64,000 nucleotides of DNA from Pirellulimonas nuda (GCF_007750855.1 NZ_CP036291.1:6422905-6486904), one strand, 5' to 3'. Counted from the stretch's first letter, positions 9,599 through 18,396 are shown. Translations and numbers: made by a program. The notes: a model not told the origin generated them from the sequence alone.

Positions 9599-10726
9599 TC
9601 AGCTTTTCTTCATCGCCTCAAGAAACTCATCAAACAAGTAGTGGCTATCGTGCGGCCCCGCCGAGGCTTCCGGGTGGTACTGCACGCTGAAGGCCGGCAC
9701 GTCGCGGCGACGGACCCCTTCGATGGTGCCGTCGTTCAGGCTGCGGTGGGTGACTTCTAGGTTGTCCGGCAGCGTATCGGCGTCGACCGCGAAGCCGTGG
9801 TTCTGGCTGGTGATCTCTACTACCTGTGTCTTCATGTCGATCACCGGGTGGTTGGCGCCGCGGTGGCCGAACTTCAGCTTGAAGGTCTTCGCCCCGCTCG
9901 CCAGCGACAGCAGTTGATGCCCCAAGCAAATGCCGAACACCGGCGTCTTGCCCAAGAGGCCGCGGATGGCCTCCGCCGCGTACTCCAGCGGTTCCGGGTC
10001 GCCCGGCCCGTTGGACAGGAACACCCCATCCGGCTTGAGCTCCAGCACCTCGGCCGCGGTCAGCCGACCGGGCGCCACGGTCACCCGGCAGCCCTGGTTC
10101 ACCAGGTGCCGGGGGATGTTCCACTTCATGCCGTAGTCGAGCGCCACCACATGGGGCGCCGACGGGTCTTCTTCCGAATTCTGCGTTCCGTCGAGCAGCG
10201 TCCACGTGCTTAGCGGCGTGCTCCACCTGCTGGATGCCTCGGGCATCACCTCGCGCACCAGGTCGCGTCCCACCAGCCCCAGGCTCGCTTTGGCCTTCTT
10301 GATCAGGCTGGCCTCGTCGAGGTCGATAGTCGAGAGCACCCCGCGTTGCGACCCCTGGGTCCGCAGCCGGCGGACCAGCCGGCGGGTGTCGATCCCTTCG
10401 ATGGCCACCACCCCGTGCTCCGCCAGGTAGTCGCTCAGGTTCTGCTCGCTGCGGAAGTTGCTCCGCAGCCGGCTGTGCTCGCGGACGATGAACCCGGCCA
10501 GGTGGGGGCGGGCGCTCTCTACGTCCTCGGCGTTGACGCCGTAATTGCCGATCTGCGGGTAGGTCATTGTCACGATCTGCCCGCGGTAGCTGGGATCGGT
10601 GAGGATCTCCTGGTACCCGGTCATCGACGTGTTGAAACAGACCTCCCCGTCCACCTCGCCGGGGGCCCCAATCGAAACCCCGGTGAAGACCGACCCGTCT
10701 TCGAGTGCTAGTTTTGCGGTGCTCAT
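9599..10726 (-). CDS. carA: Carbamoyl-phosphate synthase small subunit (glutaminase)
   Basis: 375 residues, the normal size for CarA, from the ATG at 10726; the longer open frame to 11128 is non-coding leader. It hydrolyses glutamine and passes ammonia to the large subunit CarB to make carbamoyl phosphate for arginine and pyrimidines. The N-terminal domain has the conserved GEVCFNTSMTGYQEILTDPS and YPQIGNYGVN blocks. The C-terminal class I glutaminase domain has SNGPGDPEPL, the nucleophile Cys in FGICLGHQLLSLA, and the His/Glu pair in QYHPEASAGPHDS. carB is not in the window. Confidence 0.97.
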   Translation of the reverse strand: MSTAKLALEDGSVFTGVSIGAPGEVDGEVCFNTSMTGYQEILTDPSYRGQIVTMTYPQIGNYGVNAEDVESARPHLAGFIVREHSRLRSNFRSEQNLSDYLAEHGVVAIEGIDTRRLVRRLRTQGSQRGVLSTIDLDEASLIKKAKASLGLVGRDLVREVMPEASSRWSTPLSTWTLLDGTQNSEEDPSAPHVVALDYGMKWNIPRHLVNQGCRVTVAPGRLTAAEVLELKPDGVFLSNGPGDPEPLEYAAEAIRGLLGKTPVFGICLGHQLLSLASGAKTFKLKFGHRGANHPVIDMKTQVVEITSQNHGFAVDADTLPDNLEVTHRSLNDGTIEGVRRRDVPAFSVQYHPEASAGPHDSHYLFDEFLEAMKKS

Positions 10727-11292
10727 GCAGAGAGTTTCGCCTGCCGGGGGGCGGGGTTCTAGGGGGCGGCGGGGATCGGCAGGGCGGGGTGCGGCCGTGC
10801 GAAACGAGGACTGCCGAATGACGAACGAAACACCGAAAGAGCGAGCCGGGGCGTCCCTCACCCAGGTGACGTGGTGAAGTGACGACGTGCCCCCGCAGAA
10901 TTTTTCTCTCTCGTCACCACCCGCCGGAGGGGCTGCGTTCGCCCGCGGGCGAAGCTTGGGCCCGACACGGGGCATGCGGCTGGCTCCAAGGTCGCGGAGT
11001 GGGTGGCTATTTTCGGCTGGAAAATGTGCCGATGGTGGCCGAAAAGGCCGCCTCGTCTTAGGCCCGGAGGGCCGACGGCGTCTAGCCAGGGGCGCAAGCC
11101 CCTGGGAAGCGTAGCGCATGAACATCAAAGCCCCGGAGGGGCGACGGCACGTTGCGAGTCGACACGCCGCCGCCCCTCCGGGGCTTTGTCACATGGGCGT
11201 GTGGCGGTCCAGAGGCTTGCGCCCCTGGCTAGATGCCGCCGCCCCTCCGGGGCTGGTTCTGCGCGCGTGATGACGGGAGGGTGAAGGCACAT
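10727..11292. other. Intergenic region upstream of carA
   Basis: 566 bases. The first half holds nothing I can name, apart from a short repeat-like run near 10815-10845 (GAATGACGAACGAAAC). The second half, from 11061, is the family H repeat block. No gene-like frame is present. Confidence 0.5.
11061..11255. repeat. Family H repeat block (two inverted pairs)
   Basis: Contains AGCCCCGGAGGGGCGACGGC-type arms at about 11129-11148 and inverted copies at about 11168-11184 and 11236-11252. An outer inverted pair, TCTAGCCAGGGGCGCAAGCC near 11081 and its complement near 11215-11233, encloses them. A second copy of the unit lies at 14583-14708. It ends 37 bases from the stop of the adjacent permease gene. 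Confidence 0.85.
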
Positions 11293-12789
11293 TCACCCCC
11301 GCACCGACCAGTCCTTGCGGAAAGCCTGCCACGCCACGAGCAGCATCATCCCCGCCATGCCGACGAAAAGCGCCGCGCGGGCTTCAGCCGAAGGAAGCCA
11401 CTCGGATCTGTTGCCGACGATGCTAACCGTCGCGATCGCGGCGGCGAGCGCTACGATGCATGCATAGACCGCGCTCCTCAGCACGGTGGTCATTAGCACG
11501 GCGGTCGCGTAGCCAACCAGCGCGCCCAAGGCCGCATTTATCACCATCTGAACGCCATTTCCTGAATACCAAATCCCGTACACCGGCAGCAGCGAGGGGA
11601 GGCTGAACGCGACGCCGATCAACGCCAGGCTGACGACGCATTTCGACCAGAACCAAGGGCTAGGAGGGCAGGGTCGCGACCGCCAGAACGTGTTGATCCC
11701 CGGCTGGACGTCGCCCCACACCGTGCCGACGCCGCAGACGATCGCGATCAGGAAACCAAAGAACGCGAAGCTGAAGGTCAGCGACTCGACGCTTTCCTCA
11801 ATCCAGTCGTAGGAAGTCGTGATGCCCCGACGGCTAAACGATTCGTGGCTTGCGTACGCGATCACCGACATGAGCGTTCCTAGGCCCAAGGCTCCAATCA
11901 ATCCCGCCGCTACCACAGGACCGGACTCACGCAGCGCCTTCCATCCGAGCGCACGTGTGATTGAACGTCGCGGCGGTGAAAGCCAATAGGTGACAACCGT
12001 GGGGATCTGCGGCTGTCGCGCACTACCAAGGCTGCTTTCCACGCCCCATCGACGAACGAACCACACAGCCGCCAGTACGTGTCCGACTGCCGACAACAAG
12101 AAGGGCCACCACACATAAGGGTCCCAAATGACGGACGTGAGAAATCCGAGAGGCCCAAGCGAGACGATTGTAAGACTTAGAAACTGCAGAGGAGTATTCT
12201 CTGCGGCATTGCTAACTGTTATGCAGAAAAGCATCCACAACACGAGCCCGCCGACCCCTTTGATCCCGGCCCGAACTTCGTCATTCGAATTAACTGCAAA
12301 GGCAGCGGTCCACAAGTAGAAGCTTAAGCCCACGCATGAGAGCATCAGCAGAGCCTCGGGGACCTTGGATAAGAGTTGCGCGGGGCGTTCCTGGCTTAGG
12401 GCGAACCGACTCGCATTGCCTGGGTCGAACGCCGTGGCCAGAGCCTGCGCCGCTGCGACGCAAACGACCAGCGCAACTGCGGGCGTCAAAATCGCAAAAG
12501 CGCCCATCGCCAACTTGGCGACCGCTGCCCTCCAGGATTGCACCGGCAGCGAAGCTAGGAACTGCTGTGTGCCGCGAGCGTTCTCGCCCCCTGCCACACC
12601 CAGGGCGACGAATATACCGCAGGCCCCTACGATAAGTGTTCCGAGCGCCAACAATCCATCGAACGGCCTGCTCTTGACAGTGATCGCCGTCAAGAGCACA
12701 AACCCGGCCATCAACAACGCCAGTGCCGCCATCTTCCAACGCGTCTCGCGCCATTCCTTCCACACGAGCGCCGCCCAAGGAGTATTCAT
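11293..12789 (-). CDS. ABC-2 family transporter permease
   Basis: 498 residues from the ATG at 12789. Hydrophobic segments occur near 20-40, 50-75, 100-125, 145-165, 180-200 and 225-245, then again around 285-310, 345-365 and 385-490, giving roughly twelve helices. The opening MNTPWAALVWKEWRETRWKM is typical of permeases whose ATPase partner is encoded alongside. It is the third gene of the operon regulator, ATPase, permease. The transported compound is unknown; similar YtrA-controlled systems respond to envelope stress or peptide antibiotics, which is inference here. Confidence 0.82.
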   Translation of the reverse strand: MNTPWAALVWKEWRETRWKMAALALLMAGFVLLTAITVKSRPFDGLLALGTLIVGACGIFVALGVAGGENARGTQQFLASLPVQSWRAAVAKLAMGAFAILTPAVALVVCVAAAQALATAFDPGNASRFALSQERPAQLLSKVPEALLMLSCVGLSFYLWTAAFAVNSNDEVRAGIKGVGGLVLWMLFCITVSNAAENTPLQFLSLTIVSLGPLGFLTSVIWDPYVWWPFLLSAVGHVLAAVWFVRRWGVESSLGSARQPQIPTVVTYWLSPPRRSITRALGWKALRESGPVVAAGLIGALGLGTLMSVIAYASHESFSRRGITTSYDWIEESVESLTFSFAFFGFLIAIVCGVGTVWGDVQPGINTFWRSRPCPPSPWFWSKCVVSLALIGVAFSLPSLLPVYGIWYSGNGVQMVINAALGALVGYATAVLMTTVLRSAVYACIVALAAAIATVSIVGNRSEWLPSAEARAALFVGMAGMMLLVAWQAFRKDWSVRG

Positions 12790-12823
12790 GCGAATGGCCC
12801 TTCGATTGCAAGACTATTGAATT

Positions 12824-12865
12824 GGGTGGCTGGGGTCGAAGGCGTCAGCCGAAGCCCCCAGCAGC
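12824..12865. repeat. Family C repeat, single arm
   Basis: One arm with GTGGCTGGGGTCGAAGGC followed by the AAGCCCCCAGC segment. No clear inverted partner is seen before the ATPase stop codon at 12905. It lies in the 115-base gap inside the operon. Confidence 0.75.
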
Positions 12866-12904
12866 AGCTCGACCCCTGCTCGCCGACGGAACGGGGCGCC
12901 CCCG

Positions 12905-13825
12905 TTAATCCGCGGCAATTGGTATCCGGTTCGTCGTCCCATCTTCCGCTTCGGGCCGCCCGACCACGTACGCCTCGAAGATCTCATCCAGGTTCAAATC
13001 AACCACTCGGAACGCGGCGCCCTCGCCCGCGAGCCGCTGGCAGACGCGCTCGGCGTTCTCCACCACCACGGCCAGCTCGTCCCCGGCGGTGCGGCGGTCG
13101 AGCACCCGGTCCCCCTCGAACAAGGCGCCCGCGTCGCGCGCCACGACGATTTGCTTCACATCGGCCCGCAGCGTGTCGGTGTCGGCCTGACGCACCAGCC
13201 GGCCGGCGTCGAGGATGGCCACGGCGTCGGCCACCGGCTCGACCTCGTCCAGCAGGTGCGAGCTATAAAAAATCGTCGTGCCGGCGCCCTGCATGTGGGA
13301 CACTAGGTCGCGGTTGAACTGCTTGCGCATGATCGGGTCGAGCCCCAACGCCGGGTCGTCCAGCACCACCAGCTCCGGCCGGTGCGCGAGCGCCAACACC
13401 AGGCCGACTCGCACCTTCTGACCCTTCGACAGCCGTCCGACCTTGGTCCGCAGCGGCAACTCGAACTCCCGCAGCCGGCGGAGCGCCAGGTCGTGGTCCC
13501 ACGTGGGGTAGAACGCCGCGGTGAACCGCACCAGCTCTTCGACCGTCATCCAGCCGTACATCGTCTGGTCCTCGGCCAGGTAGCCGACTCGGGCCCGCAG
13601 CTTGAGGGGCGCCGTCTGCGGGTCGAGCCCCAGCACCCGCACCGCGCCGTCGTCCCGCTTCAGCAGGCCCATCAGCAGCCGGATGGTGGTGGTCTTCCCC
13701 GCTCCGTTGCGGCCCAGGAAGGCGAACGTCTGCCCGCGCTCCACCCGCAGCGACAACCCGTCCAGCACCCGCGTGCGGCCAAAGGACTTGCTGACCCCTT
13801 GGAGGTCGATGACCGGTTCGTTCAT
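12905..13825 (-). CDS. ABC transporter ATP-binding protein
   Basis: 306 residues from the ATG at 13825, which follows a good ribosome site (CCGGAGAAACCC); an upstream in-frame start at 13852 lacks one. Walker A is GRNGAGKTTTIRLL near residue 38-50, the signature region is GRLSKGQKVRVGLVLALAHR near 133-150 (LSKGQ in place of LSGGQ), and Walker B is LVVLDDPALGLDP (Asp-Asp at the Asp-Glu position, which is unusual; see findings). A C-terminal domain of about 90 residues follows. It should power the permease encoded next at 11293-12789. It lies downstream of a GntR/YtrA-type regulator, which probably controls it. Confidence 0.92.
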   Translation of the reverse strand: MNEPVIDLQGVSKSFGRTRVLDGLSLRVERGQTFAFLGRNGAGKTTTIRLLMGLLKRDDGAVRVLGLDPQTAPLKLRARVGYLAEDQTMYGWMTVEELVRFTAAFYPTWDHDLALRRLREFELPLRTKVGRLSKGQKVRVGLVLALAHRPELVVLDDPALGLDPIMRKQFNRDLVSHMQGAGTTIFYSSHLLDEVEPVADAVAILDAGRLVRQADTDTLRADVKQIVVARDAGALFEGDRVLDRRTAGDELAVVVENAERVCQRLAGEGAAFRVVDLNLDEIFEAYVVGRPEAEDGTTNRIPIAAD

Positions 13826-13847
13826 GGGTTTCTCCGGGGGAAGGTTT

Positions 13848-14083
13848 ACCACTGAGTCGCAGAGGGCACTGAGACGGAGACGGACGGAAAAAATAGGGTG
13901 GCTGGGGTCGAAGGCTTCAGCCGTAGCCCCCAGCAGGGGCTCGAACTGCCGCCGCTATCTCAGTAGCAACCGTCTGGGGGCTCAGGCTGACGCCTTCGAC
14001 CCCAGCCACCCTTAGCGCCGCTACTTCACGCGTTGCTTTCTTCCTTTCTCCGTCTTTGTGCTTCTTCGTGCTCTTCGTGGTGA
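13848..14083. repeat. Nested repeat: family C element inside family A-like arms
   Basis: Outer left arm starts at about 13848 (ACCACTGAGTCGCAGAGGGC). Outer right arm ends at about 14083 and is a family A arm (TTTGTGCTTCTTCGTGCTC on the plus strand). Between them, at 13896-14011, lies a complete family C element: GTGGCTGGGGTCGAAGGC and its inverted copy at the far end. The right outer arm is inside the coding region of the GntR gene and encodes its last residues. Confidence 0.82.
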
Positions 14084-14457
14084 GCGACTTGTTCGAGCGC
14101 CTCGTCGAGCAGCGAGTGCAATTGCTCGGCGGACATGCCCAGCCCCTGCGCTTGGCGGATGAGTTGGCGGAGCTCCTCGATCAGCCGGTCGCGGTGGGCG
14201 GCCGGCCGGCGGCGGGGGAGCGACTCGGCGACGAACGTCCCCTGCCCCTGGCGGCGCTCCAGCAGCCCGTCGGCGGTCAGGCGTTCGTAGACGCGGAGGA
14301 TGGTGTTCTGGTTGACGGCCAGCTCGCGGGCCAGCTCGCGCACGCTGGGGAGCCTGGCGCCCGGCTTGAGCCGGCCGGCCGCGACGTGCGTAGCGACCTG
14401 CTCGACAAGCTGCCGAGAGATCGGCACGGCAGAACCTTTTTCGATACGGAGCAGCAT
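14026..14457 (-). CDS. GntR family transcriptional regulator, YtrA subfamily
   Basis: 143 residues. The N-terminal 70 residues are a GntR winged helix (LPSVRELARELAVNQNTILR, then YERLTADGLLERRQGQGTFV), and the short helical tail places it in the YtrA subfamily, which regulates adjacent ABC transporter genes. It is first in an operon with an ATPase and a permease. A palindrome at 14475-14490 overlaps its presumed -10 element. The final residues, EEHEEAQRRRKEESNA, are encoded by a family A repeat arm and the DNA next to it, so the natural C-terminus was probably changed by repeat insertion. Other members often end in a similar charged tail, so function may be unaffected. Confidence 0.93.
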   Translation of the reverse strand: MLLRIEKGSAVPISRQLVEQVATHVAAGRLKPGARLPSVRELARELAVNQNTILRVYERLTADGLLERRQGQGTFVAESLPRRRPAAHRDRLIEELRQLIRQAQGLGMSAEQLHSLLDEALEQVAHHEEHEEAQRRRKEESNA

Positions 14458-14474
14458 GGCGGCCTCAGGTGACT

Positions 14475-14490
14475 ACTGTACTATAACAGT
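14475..14490 (-). promoter_or_regulatory. Candidate operator and -10 element for the GntR operon
   Basis: ACTGTACTATAACAGT has perfect 5-base arms (ACTGT/ACAGT). Read on the minus strand it contains TATAGT at 14485-14480, a good -10 hexamer, 23 bases ahead of the regulator's ATG. Autoregulation is typical of YtrA-type repressors, so this is the likely operator. The -35 is not clear. Confidence 0.6.
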
Positions 14491-14516
14491 TGTCGGTGGG
14501 GCGTCAAGCGGGAAAA

Positions 14517-14549
14517 GATGATAGAGGTTAGAGGATAGATGATAGAGAG
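14517..14549. repeat. Family G short repeat
   Basis: GATGATAGAGGTTA followed by a variant GAGGATAGATGATAGAGAG. The same unit is expanded as an inverted, tandem array at 40109-40220. Confidence 0.75.
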
Positions 14550-14582
14550 TACGGCGGGTGGCGGGGGCGCACCGCGCATGTC

Positions 14583-14708
14583 AGGCCCGGAGGGCCGGCG
14601 GCATCTAGCCAGGGGCGCGACCCCTGGACTGCTTCGCCCGAAAAGAACGAAGCCCCGGAGGGGCGACGGCGCGTCGACTCGCGGACACGCCGCCGCCCCT
14701 CCGGGGTT
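14583..14708. repeat. Family H repeat
   Basis: Second copy of the block at 11061-11255. AGCCCCGGAGGGGCGACGGC at about 14651 pairs with its inverted copy, CCGCCGCCCCTCCGGGG, ending at 14706. It ends 3 bases before the stop codon of the MMPL exporter gene (14711). Confidence 0.85.
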
Positions 14709-14710
14709 GG

Positions 14711-17032
14711 TTACACGTGGGCTTGGTCGTCCGGTTCGCGACGTTCATAACCCACTGACGCCACCACCCCCAACGGGCTCAGCAGCAACGCCGGCAGCAG
14801 CACCAGGTCGGCAAGCAGCGCCAGCATCAGCAGCGCGGCCATGCTTACGGCGAAGCGGGCCGTGGGCAGAAAATCGCTCAGCGCGAACACCAACAGGCCC
14901 AGGCCGCAACTGAGCGTGGTTTGCACCATCGCGGGGCCGCAATGGCTCAGGGCGAACCGCACCGCGGCGCCGCGGCTGCCGTGCCGCGTGAGGCCGCGTC
15001 CAAAGAAGGTGAGGAAGTGCAGCGTGTCGTCGATCGCGATCCCCAGCGCGATGCTGGCGGTCATCACGACGCCGATGTCGATGGGCGCGCCGCGCAGCCC
15101 GAGCCAGCCGAAGTACACGGCGATCGGGAAGACGTTGGGGATCATGGCCAACAGCCCGGACAGAATGCCGGCCTGCACGAGGGTCATCACGATCGCGATC
15201 ACGATCAGCGCGCCGGCGAAACTCTTGAGCAGGTCGTCCAGGAGCTGCGTCTGGATGGCCTGCACCAGCGGCATGATGCCGGTCACCTCGGCGTGCAGGC
15301 CGCTGGCGGGCGAGGCGGGGTCGCCCGATGCGTGAGCGATCATAGCGGTCGCCACGCCGTTGCGGACCGCCTCGACCAGCGCGGCGTAGTTCACGTCGCC
15401 GATGGCCGACCCGCGCACCGTGAGGCGCCAGTGCTCCTGCTGAGGATCAACGGCCAGCAGCCCGAGCGCCTCAAGCCGGGGGCGGGCCTCGGCGATCAAC
15501 TTGGCGACCGCGGCGTGAGGGTCGACGTTGGGGTCTGGCTGCAACGCGCCGAGGTCCGGCAGCACGTCGGCGGCGCTGAAGGCGCTCCCCAGGCGGCCGT
15601 CGGCCGCGGTCTGCTCTGCGATGCTGGCCAGCAGCGCCAGCTTCTGCTGATCGGGCATCGGCGAACCGCGATCCAGCGACACGCGGACCTCGATCGGCAG
15701 CAGCGGCGCCACGTTTTGCTCGATCCAGGCGTAGTCTTGCATCACCTGGCTGTCGCGGGCGAACAGCGTGTCGATCCGCACCGAGGTCTTGACCCACGAC
15801 GCGCTCACCACCCCCAGCACCAGCAGCGCAAGGCCCACCACCGTGAGGGCGCCGCTGTGGTAGCCGATCGCATCAGACCACTGGGGCCAGAACGTGCCCG
15901 GGGCCGGGCTGCGGCCGAAATACCCACGCCCGGCGGCGCGGCGTGGGGGCCAGAGGGCGTAGAACGCGGGGAGCAGCCCCAGCATCACCGCGGCGGTCAG
16001 CAGCACGCCGGCCGCGGCGTAGGCGCCGAACGCGCGGATGGGCGCCAGCTCGCTGGCAGTCAGAGACGCCATGCCGATGGCGGTGGTGGCGGCCGACAGC
16101 ACGCAGGGCGCCCAGCCCATGTGGAAGGCGTGCCTGGCGGCGTGGCTTTCGTCGCCGTCGCCCAGGGACTCCTGCATGTCAAAGTAGTAGTTGGTGAGGT
16201 GCACGCCGCCGGCGACCGCCAGCACCTGCACCAGCGGCGGCAGCACGATCAGCAGCGCCGTGAGCGAGTCGCCTCCGTAGTACACCAGCGCCATCGTGGC
16301 GGCCTGGCAGAAGCCGGCCAGGCCGAACACCACCACCGCGGCCCGCAGCGAACGCAGGCTCGCCCAGCAGAGCAGGAAGACCACCAGCGAGGAGGGCCCC
16401 GCGAAGTAGTTCAGCGAGGCCTGGCTGGCGGCGTCGATCGCCATCGCCTCGACCACCGGGCCCGCGACGCGGAGCTGATCGTCGGGGACGCCGCAGGCGT
16501 CGGTCGCTGCTTGGCGGAGCAGCTCGACCACGCGCTCGCGTTGTTCGAGACCGCGCCCGGTGAGCGTGGCGGTGACGAGCGTGGTCTGGCCGTCGGGCCC
16601 GATCAGCGAGCCTTGCAGCCGCCGGATCGCCTGGGCGCGGTCGAGCGCCGGCCCGGCGTCGCCGGTGTAGACCGATCCCCCCAGCGGGGTCGTCAGCAGC
16701 GTCAACGCTTCGCGGCCCGACGCGACGCCGCTCAGCAGCGAGCCCCCGTGCGGGTCGTAGACGCCCGGCGTGGCGCGGAGCGCGGAGGTCAACTGGTCGA
16801 TCCGCGGTTCGTCGACGGAACAGCCGGGCCAGCTCATCACCACCACGTCGCCGCGGCCGAACTGCTCGCAGAACGAGTCGTACTCGGCCCGCGGCGGGAA
16901 CGACTCGGGGACCCAGTCGATCGGCGAGCTGTTCTGCGCGTCGAGCGCCCATACGGCGCCGACAACGATCATCGGGATCGCCAAGATCGCGTACGCGATC
17001 ATCAATCGGCGGCGGGAACGCTCTGCGTACAA
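14711..17032 (-). CDS. MMPL/RND family exporter
   Basis: 773 residues starting at a TTG (17032) that has an AAGGAAG ribosome site 6 bases away; an ATG ten codons in (MIAYAILAIP) is the alternative. The layout is one N-terminal helix, an outer loop to about residue 205, a bundle of five helices to about 365, one helix near 400, a second outer loop to about 605, and a second five-helix bundle with ALGIAIDDTLHFLTFFGRG near 670. This two-fold repeat is the MMPL/RND exporter plan, driven by the proton gradient. The Asp pair in GIAIDDTLHF is the expected proton relay. Substrates of planctomycete homologues are not known; lipids or hopanoids are guesses. No membrane-fusion partner is adjacent. Confidence 0.88.
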   Translation of the reverse strand: MYAERSRRRLMIAYAILAIPMIVVGAVWALDAQNSSPIDWVPESFPPRAEYDSFCEQFGRGDVVVMSWPGCSVDEPRIDQLTSALRATPGVYDPHGGSLLSGVASGREALTLLTTPLGGSVYTGDAGPALDRAQAIRRLQGSLIGPDGQTTLVTATLTGRGLEQRERVVELLRQAATDACGVPDDQLRVAGPVVEAMAIDAASQASLNYFAGPSSLVVFLLCWASLRSLRAAVVVFGLAGFCQAATMALVYYGGDSLTALLIVLPPLVQVLAVAGGVHLTNYYFDMQESLGDGDESHAARHAFHMGWAPCVLSAATTAIGMASLTASELAPIRAFGAYAAAGVLLTAAVMLGLLPAFYALWPPRRAAGRGYFGRSPAPGTFWPQWSDAIGYHSGALTVVGLALLVLGVVSASWVKTSVRIDTLFARDSQVMQDYAWIEQNVAPLLPIEVRVSLDRGSPMPDQQKLALLASIAEQTAADGRLGSAFSAADVLPDLGALQPDPNVDPHAAVAKLIAEARPRLEALGLLAVDPQQEHWRLTVRGSAIGDVNYAALVEAVRNGVATAMIAHASGDPASPASGLHAEVTGIMPLVQAIQTQLLDDLLKSFAGALIVIAIVMTLVQAGILSGLLAMIPNVFPIAVYFGWLGLRGAPIDIGVVMTASIALGIAIDDTLHFLTFFGRGLTRHGSRGAAVRFALSHCGPAMVQTTLSCGLGLLVFALSDFLPTARFAVSMAALLMLALLADLVLLPALLLSPLGVVASVGYERREPDDQAHV

Positions 17033-17127
17033 CGGGCGCTTCCTTGCGGCGACGGGTTATCTACCCAGGCGCGGAGACGGGGGCGAGAAGTACGGAACCA
17101 AGCAGCCAGCCCCTGAGGTTAAGTCAT

Positions 17128-17195
17128 GGAGCCGGAAGCGTCAGCGCCCGGAGGTATGACGCACACAATCTCCCGCGGCTGACACTTCCGGTTCC
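17128..17195. repeat. Family F inverted repeat
   Basis: GGAGCCGGAAGCGTCAGCGCC at the left has a partly decayed inverted copy ending in ACTTCCGGTTCC at 17195. A better-preserved relative lies at 40688-40770. It lies 37 bases from the hicA stop. Confidence 0.75.
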
Positions 17196-17232
17196 AACGA
17201 AAGATCGGCGTGGGACGGCGCCCCCAGAATCT

Positions 17233-17451
17233 TCACTCAAACTCGCTGCGCGGGATTCCGGACTGGCGGATGATCGACAGAAGTGTCCCGATCTTCAACT
17301 CGCGATGATCGGGCACGGGGACCGTTGTCGTTTTGCCGTCAACGCTGAGTTGCATGACAACATGGCTTCCACGCTGCCGCACCTTCACAAAGCCGTGCTG
17401 CTCTAGAATGGCGCAAACCTCCTTCCCCGCCAGAATGCGTAGCCTACCCAA
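17233..17451 (-). CDS. hicA: HicA-type mRNA interferase toxin
   Basis: 72 residues. The fold is a double-stranded RNA binding-like domain with the conserved Gly-Ser-His in RQRGSHVVMQL, the His being the expected catalytic residue, followed by VPVPDHRELKIGTLLSIIRQ, which matches the family closely. HicA cleaves mRNA when free of HicB. It starts at a TTG (17451) that overlaps the end of the hicB gene by 8 bases, so translation is coupled to the antitoxin. The order antitoxin first, toxin second is the less common hicBA arrangement. Confidence 0.9.
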   Translation of the reverse strand: MGRLRILAGKEVCAILEQHGFVKVRQRGSHVVMQLSVDGKTTTVPVPDHRELKIGTLLSIIRQSGIPRSEFE

Positions 17452-17665
17452 CCGAAATCTCCAGTTGAGTTACGAACACGTCGCCCGACATCCGTCGTTG
17501 GACCTCTTCGTCCGGTGCGCACTCGAAGAACAGCTCTAATGCTTCTCGCAGGTTGTCTCGTGCTGATTCGACGGTTTCGCCCTGACTAGCGATATCTAAC
17601 TCTGGGCAAAGAGATACGAAGCCGTCCCCTTCCCCATGAATGATCGCGGTCAGTCGCTTGTTCAT
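17444..17665 (-). CDS. hicB: HicB-type antitoxin
   Basis: 73 residues with the RNase H-like HicB core: AIIHGEGDGFVSLCPELDIA, then SQGETVESARDNLREALELF. This short form lacks a separate C-terminal DNA-binding domain, so it should neutralise HicA by direct binding, and self-repression of the operon is uncertain. It overlaps hicA by 8 bases. The ATG at 17665 is the only sensible start. Confidence 0.9.
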   Translation of the reverse strand: MNKRLTAIIHGEGDGFVSLCPELDIASQGETVESARDNLREALELFFECAPDEEVQRRMSGDVFVTQLEISVG

Positions 17666-17715
17666 GGTCGTGTCACCGGGTCAAAGGCTCTGCGGAGCAA
17701 TAGGACTCCTAGATT

Positions 17716-18396
17716 CTACTCCCCCACCATCGCTAGCGTCGCCCAGCAGCTTGGGTCTTCATCGTACGGCAGCCCCGGGCCGGAGGCGAAGGTCTGCGTG
17801 CCGCGCTCACGGTCGATCACCGCGTAGTTGAACCCCAGCCGCGGGTGGCCCGAGGGGTCGAAGCCGGTCAGCGCCGAGCCGGGGATGAACGCCGCCAGGT
17901 CGTAGCCGTCCTTGACTACCTTGGAGACGGCCTGCAGCTCGCGGGGGCGGACCGGGCGGGCGTTCTCCCTGGCGCGGGGGATCAGCAGTTGATCGGCGAG
18001 CGGCTCGGCGTCGGCCCGACCGCCGCCGGTGGGCAGGAACACCAAGCGGTGGCAGAACTTGCTGGCGCGGTGGATGTTGTGCGTCGCCCGGGTGTCGATC
18101 CACACCTGCAAGCCGTCGCTGTCCTCTTGCCGCCCGTCGCGGCACCACAGCGGCTGCTGCTTCTCGCGGACGCTTACGGTAAACGCCAAGCCCTCGGGCG
18201 CCCACGCCATGCGGACGTCGGCGAACCTGGGCTCCGACGAGGGGGTCGCGGAGTCGAGCGTCGCCAGGTCGGGCAGGGCGTACGACTCGTCGAGCGTCAC
18301 CCCCTTGGGGCCCCAAATCGGCTTCTTGGGCCGGATCGCCACGCCGAAGCGGAACAAGAAGCGGGGGGGGAGCAGCGTATTGAGTTCGGAATCCAC
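17716..18396 (-). CDS. Carbohydrate-binding module 9-like protein
   Basis: 226 residues starting at a GTG (18396). The core resembles the CBM9/DOMON-like beta sandwich: RMAWAPEGLAFTVSVREKQQ, then DSDGLQVWIDTRATHNIHRA and FIPGSALTGFDPSGHPRLGF. These blocks are common in planctomycete proteins annotated as sugar-binding or family 9. I see no signal peptide and no catalytic motif. It is downstream of, and on the same strand as, the DUF3754 gene, with a family I repeat between them, so a joint role is doubtful. The exact start is uncertain because no ribosome site is visible and the upstream DNA is repeat. Confidence 0.68.
   Translation of the reverse strand: MDSELNTLLPPRFLFRFGVAIRPKKPIWGPKGVTLDESYALPDLATLDSATPSSEPRFADVRMAWAPEGLAFTVSVREKQQPLWCRDGRQEDSDGLQVWIDTRATHNIHRASKFCHRLVFLPTGGGRADAEPLADQLLIPRARENARPVRPRELQAVSKVVKDGYDLAAFIPGSALTGFDPSGHPRLGFNYAVIDRERGTQTFASGPGLPYDEDPSCWATLAMVGE

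Noticed and set aside
14921-17116. 731-codon open frame antisense to the MMPL exporter
   Set aside because: Composition is Arg/Gly/His/Gln-rich with no motif, while the opposite strand gives a clear exporter with helices in the right places.
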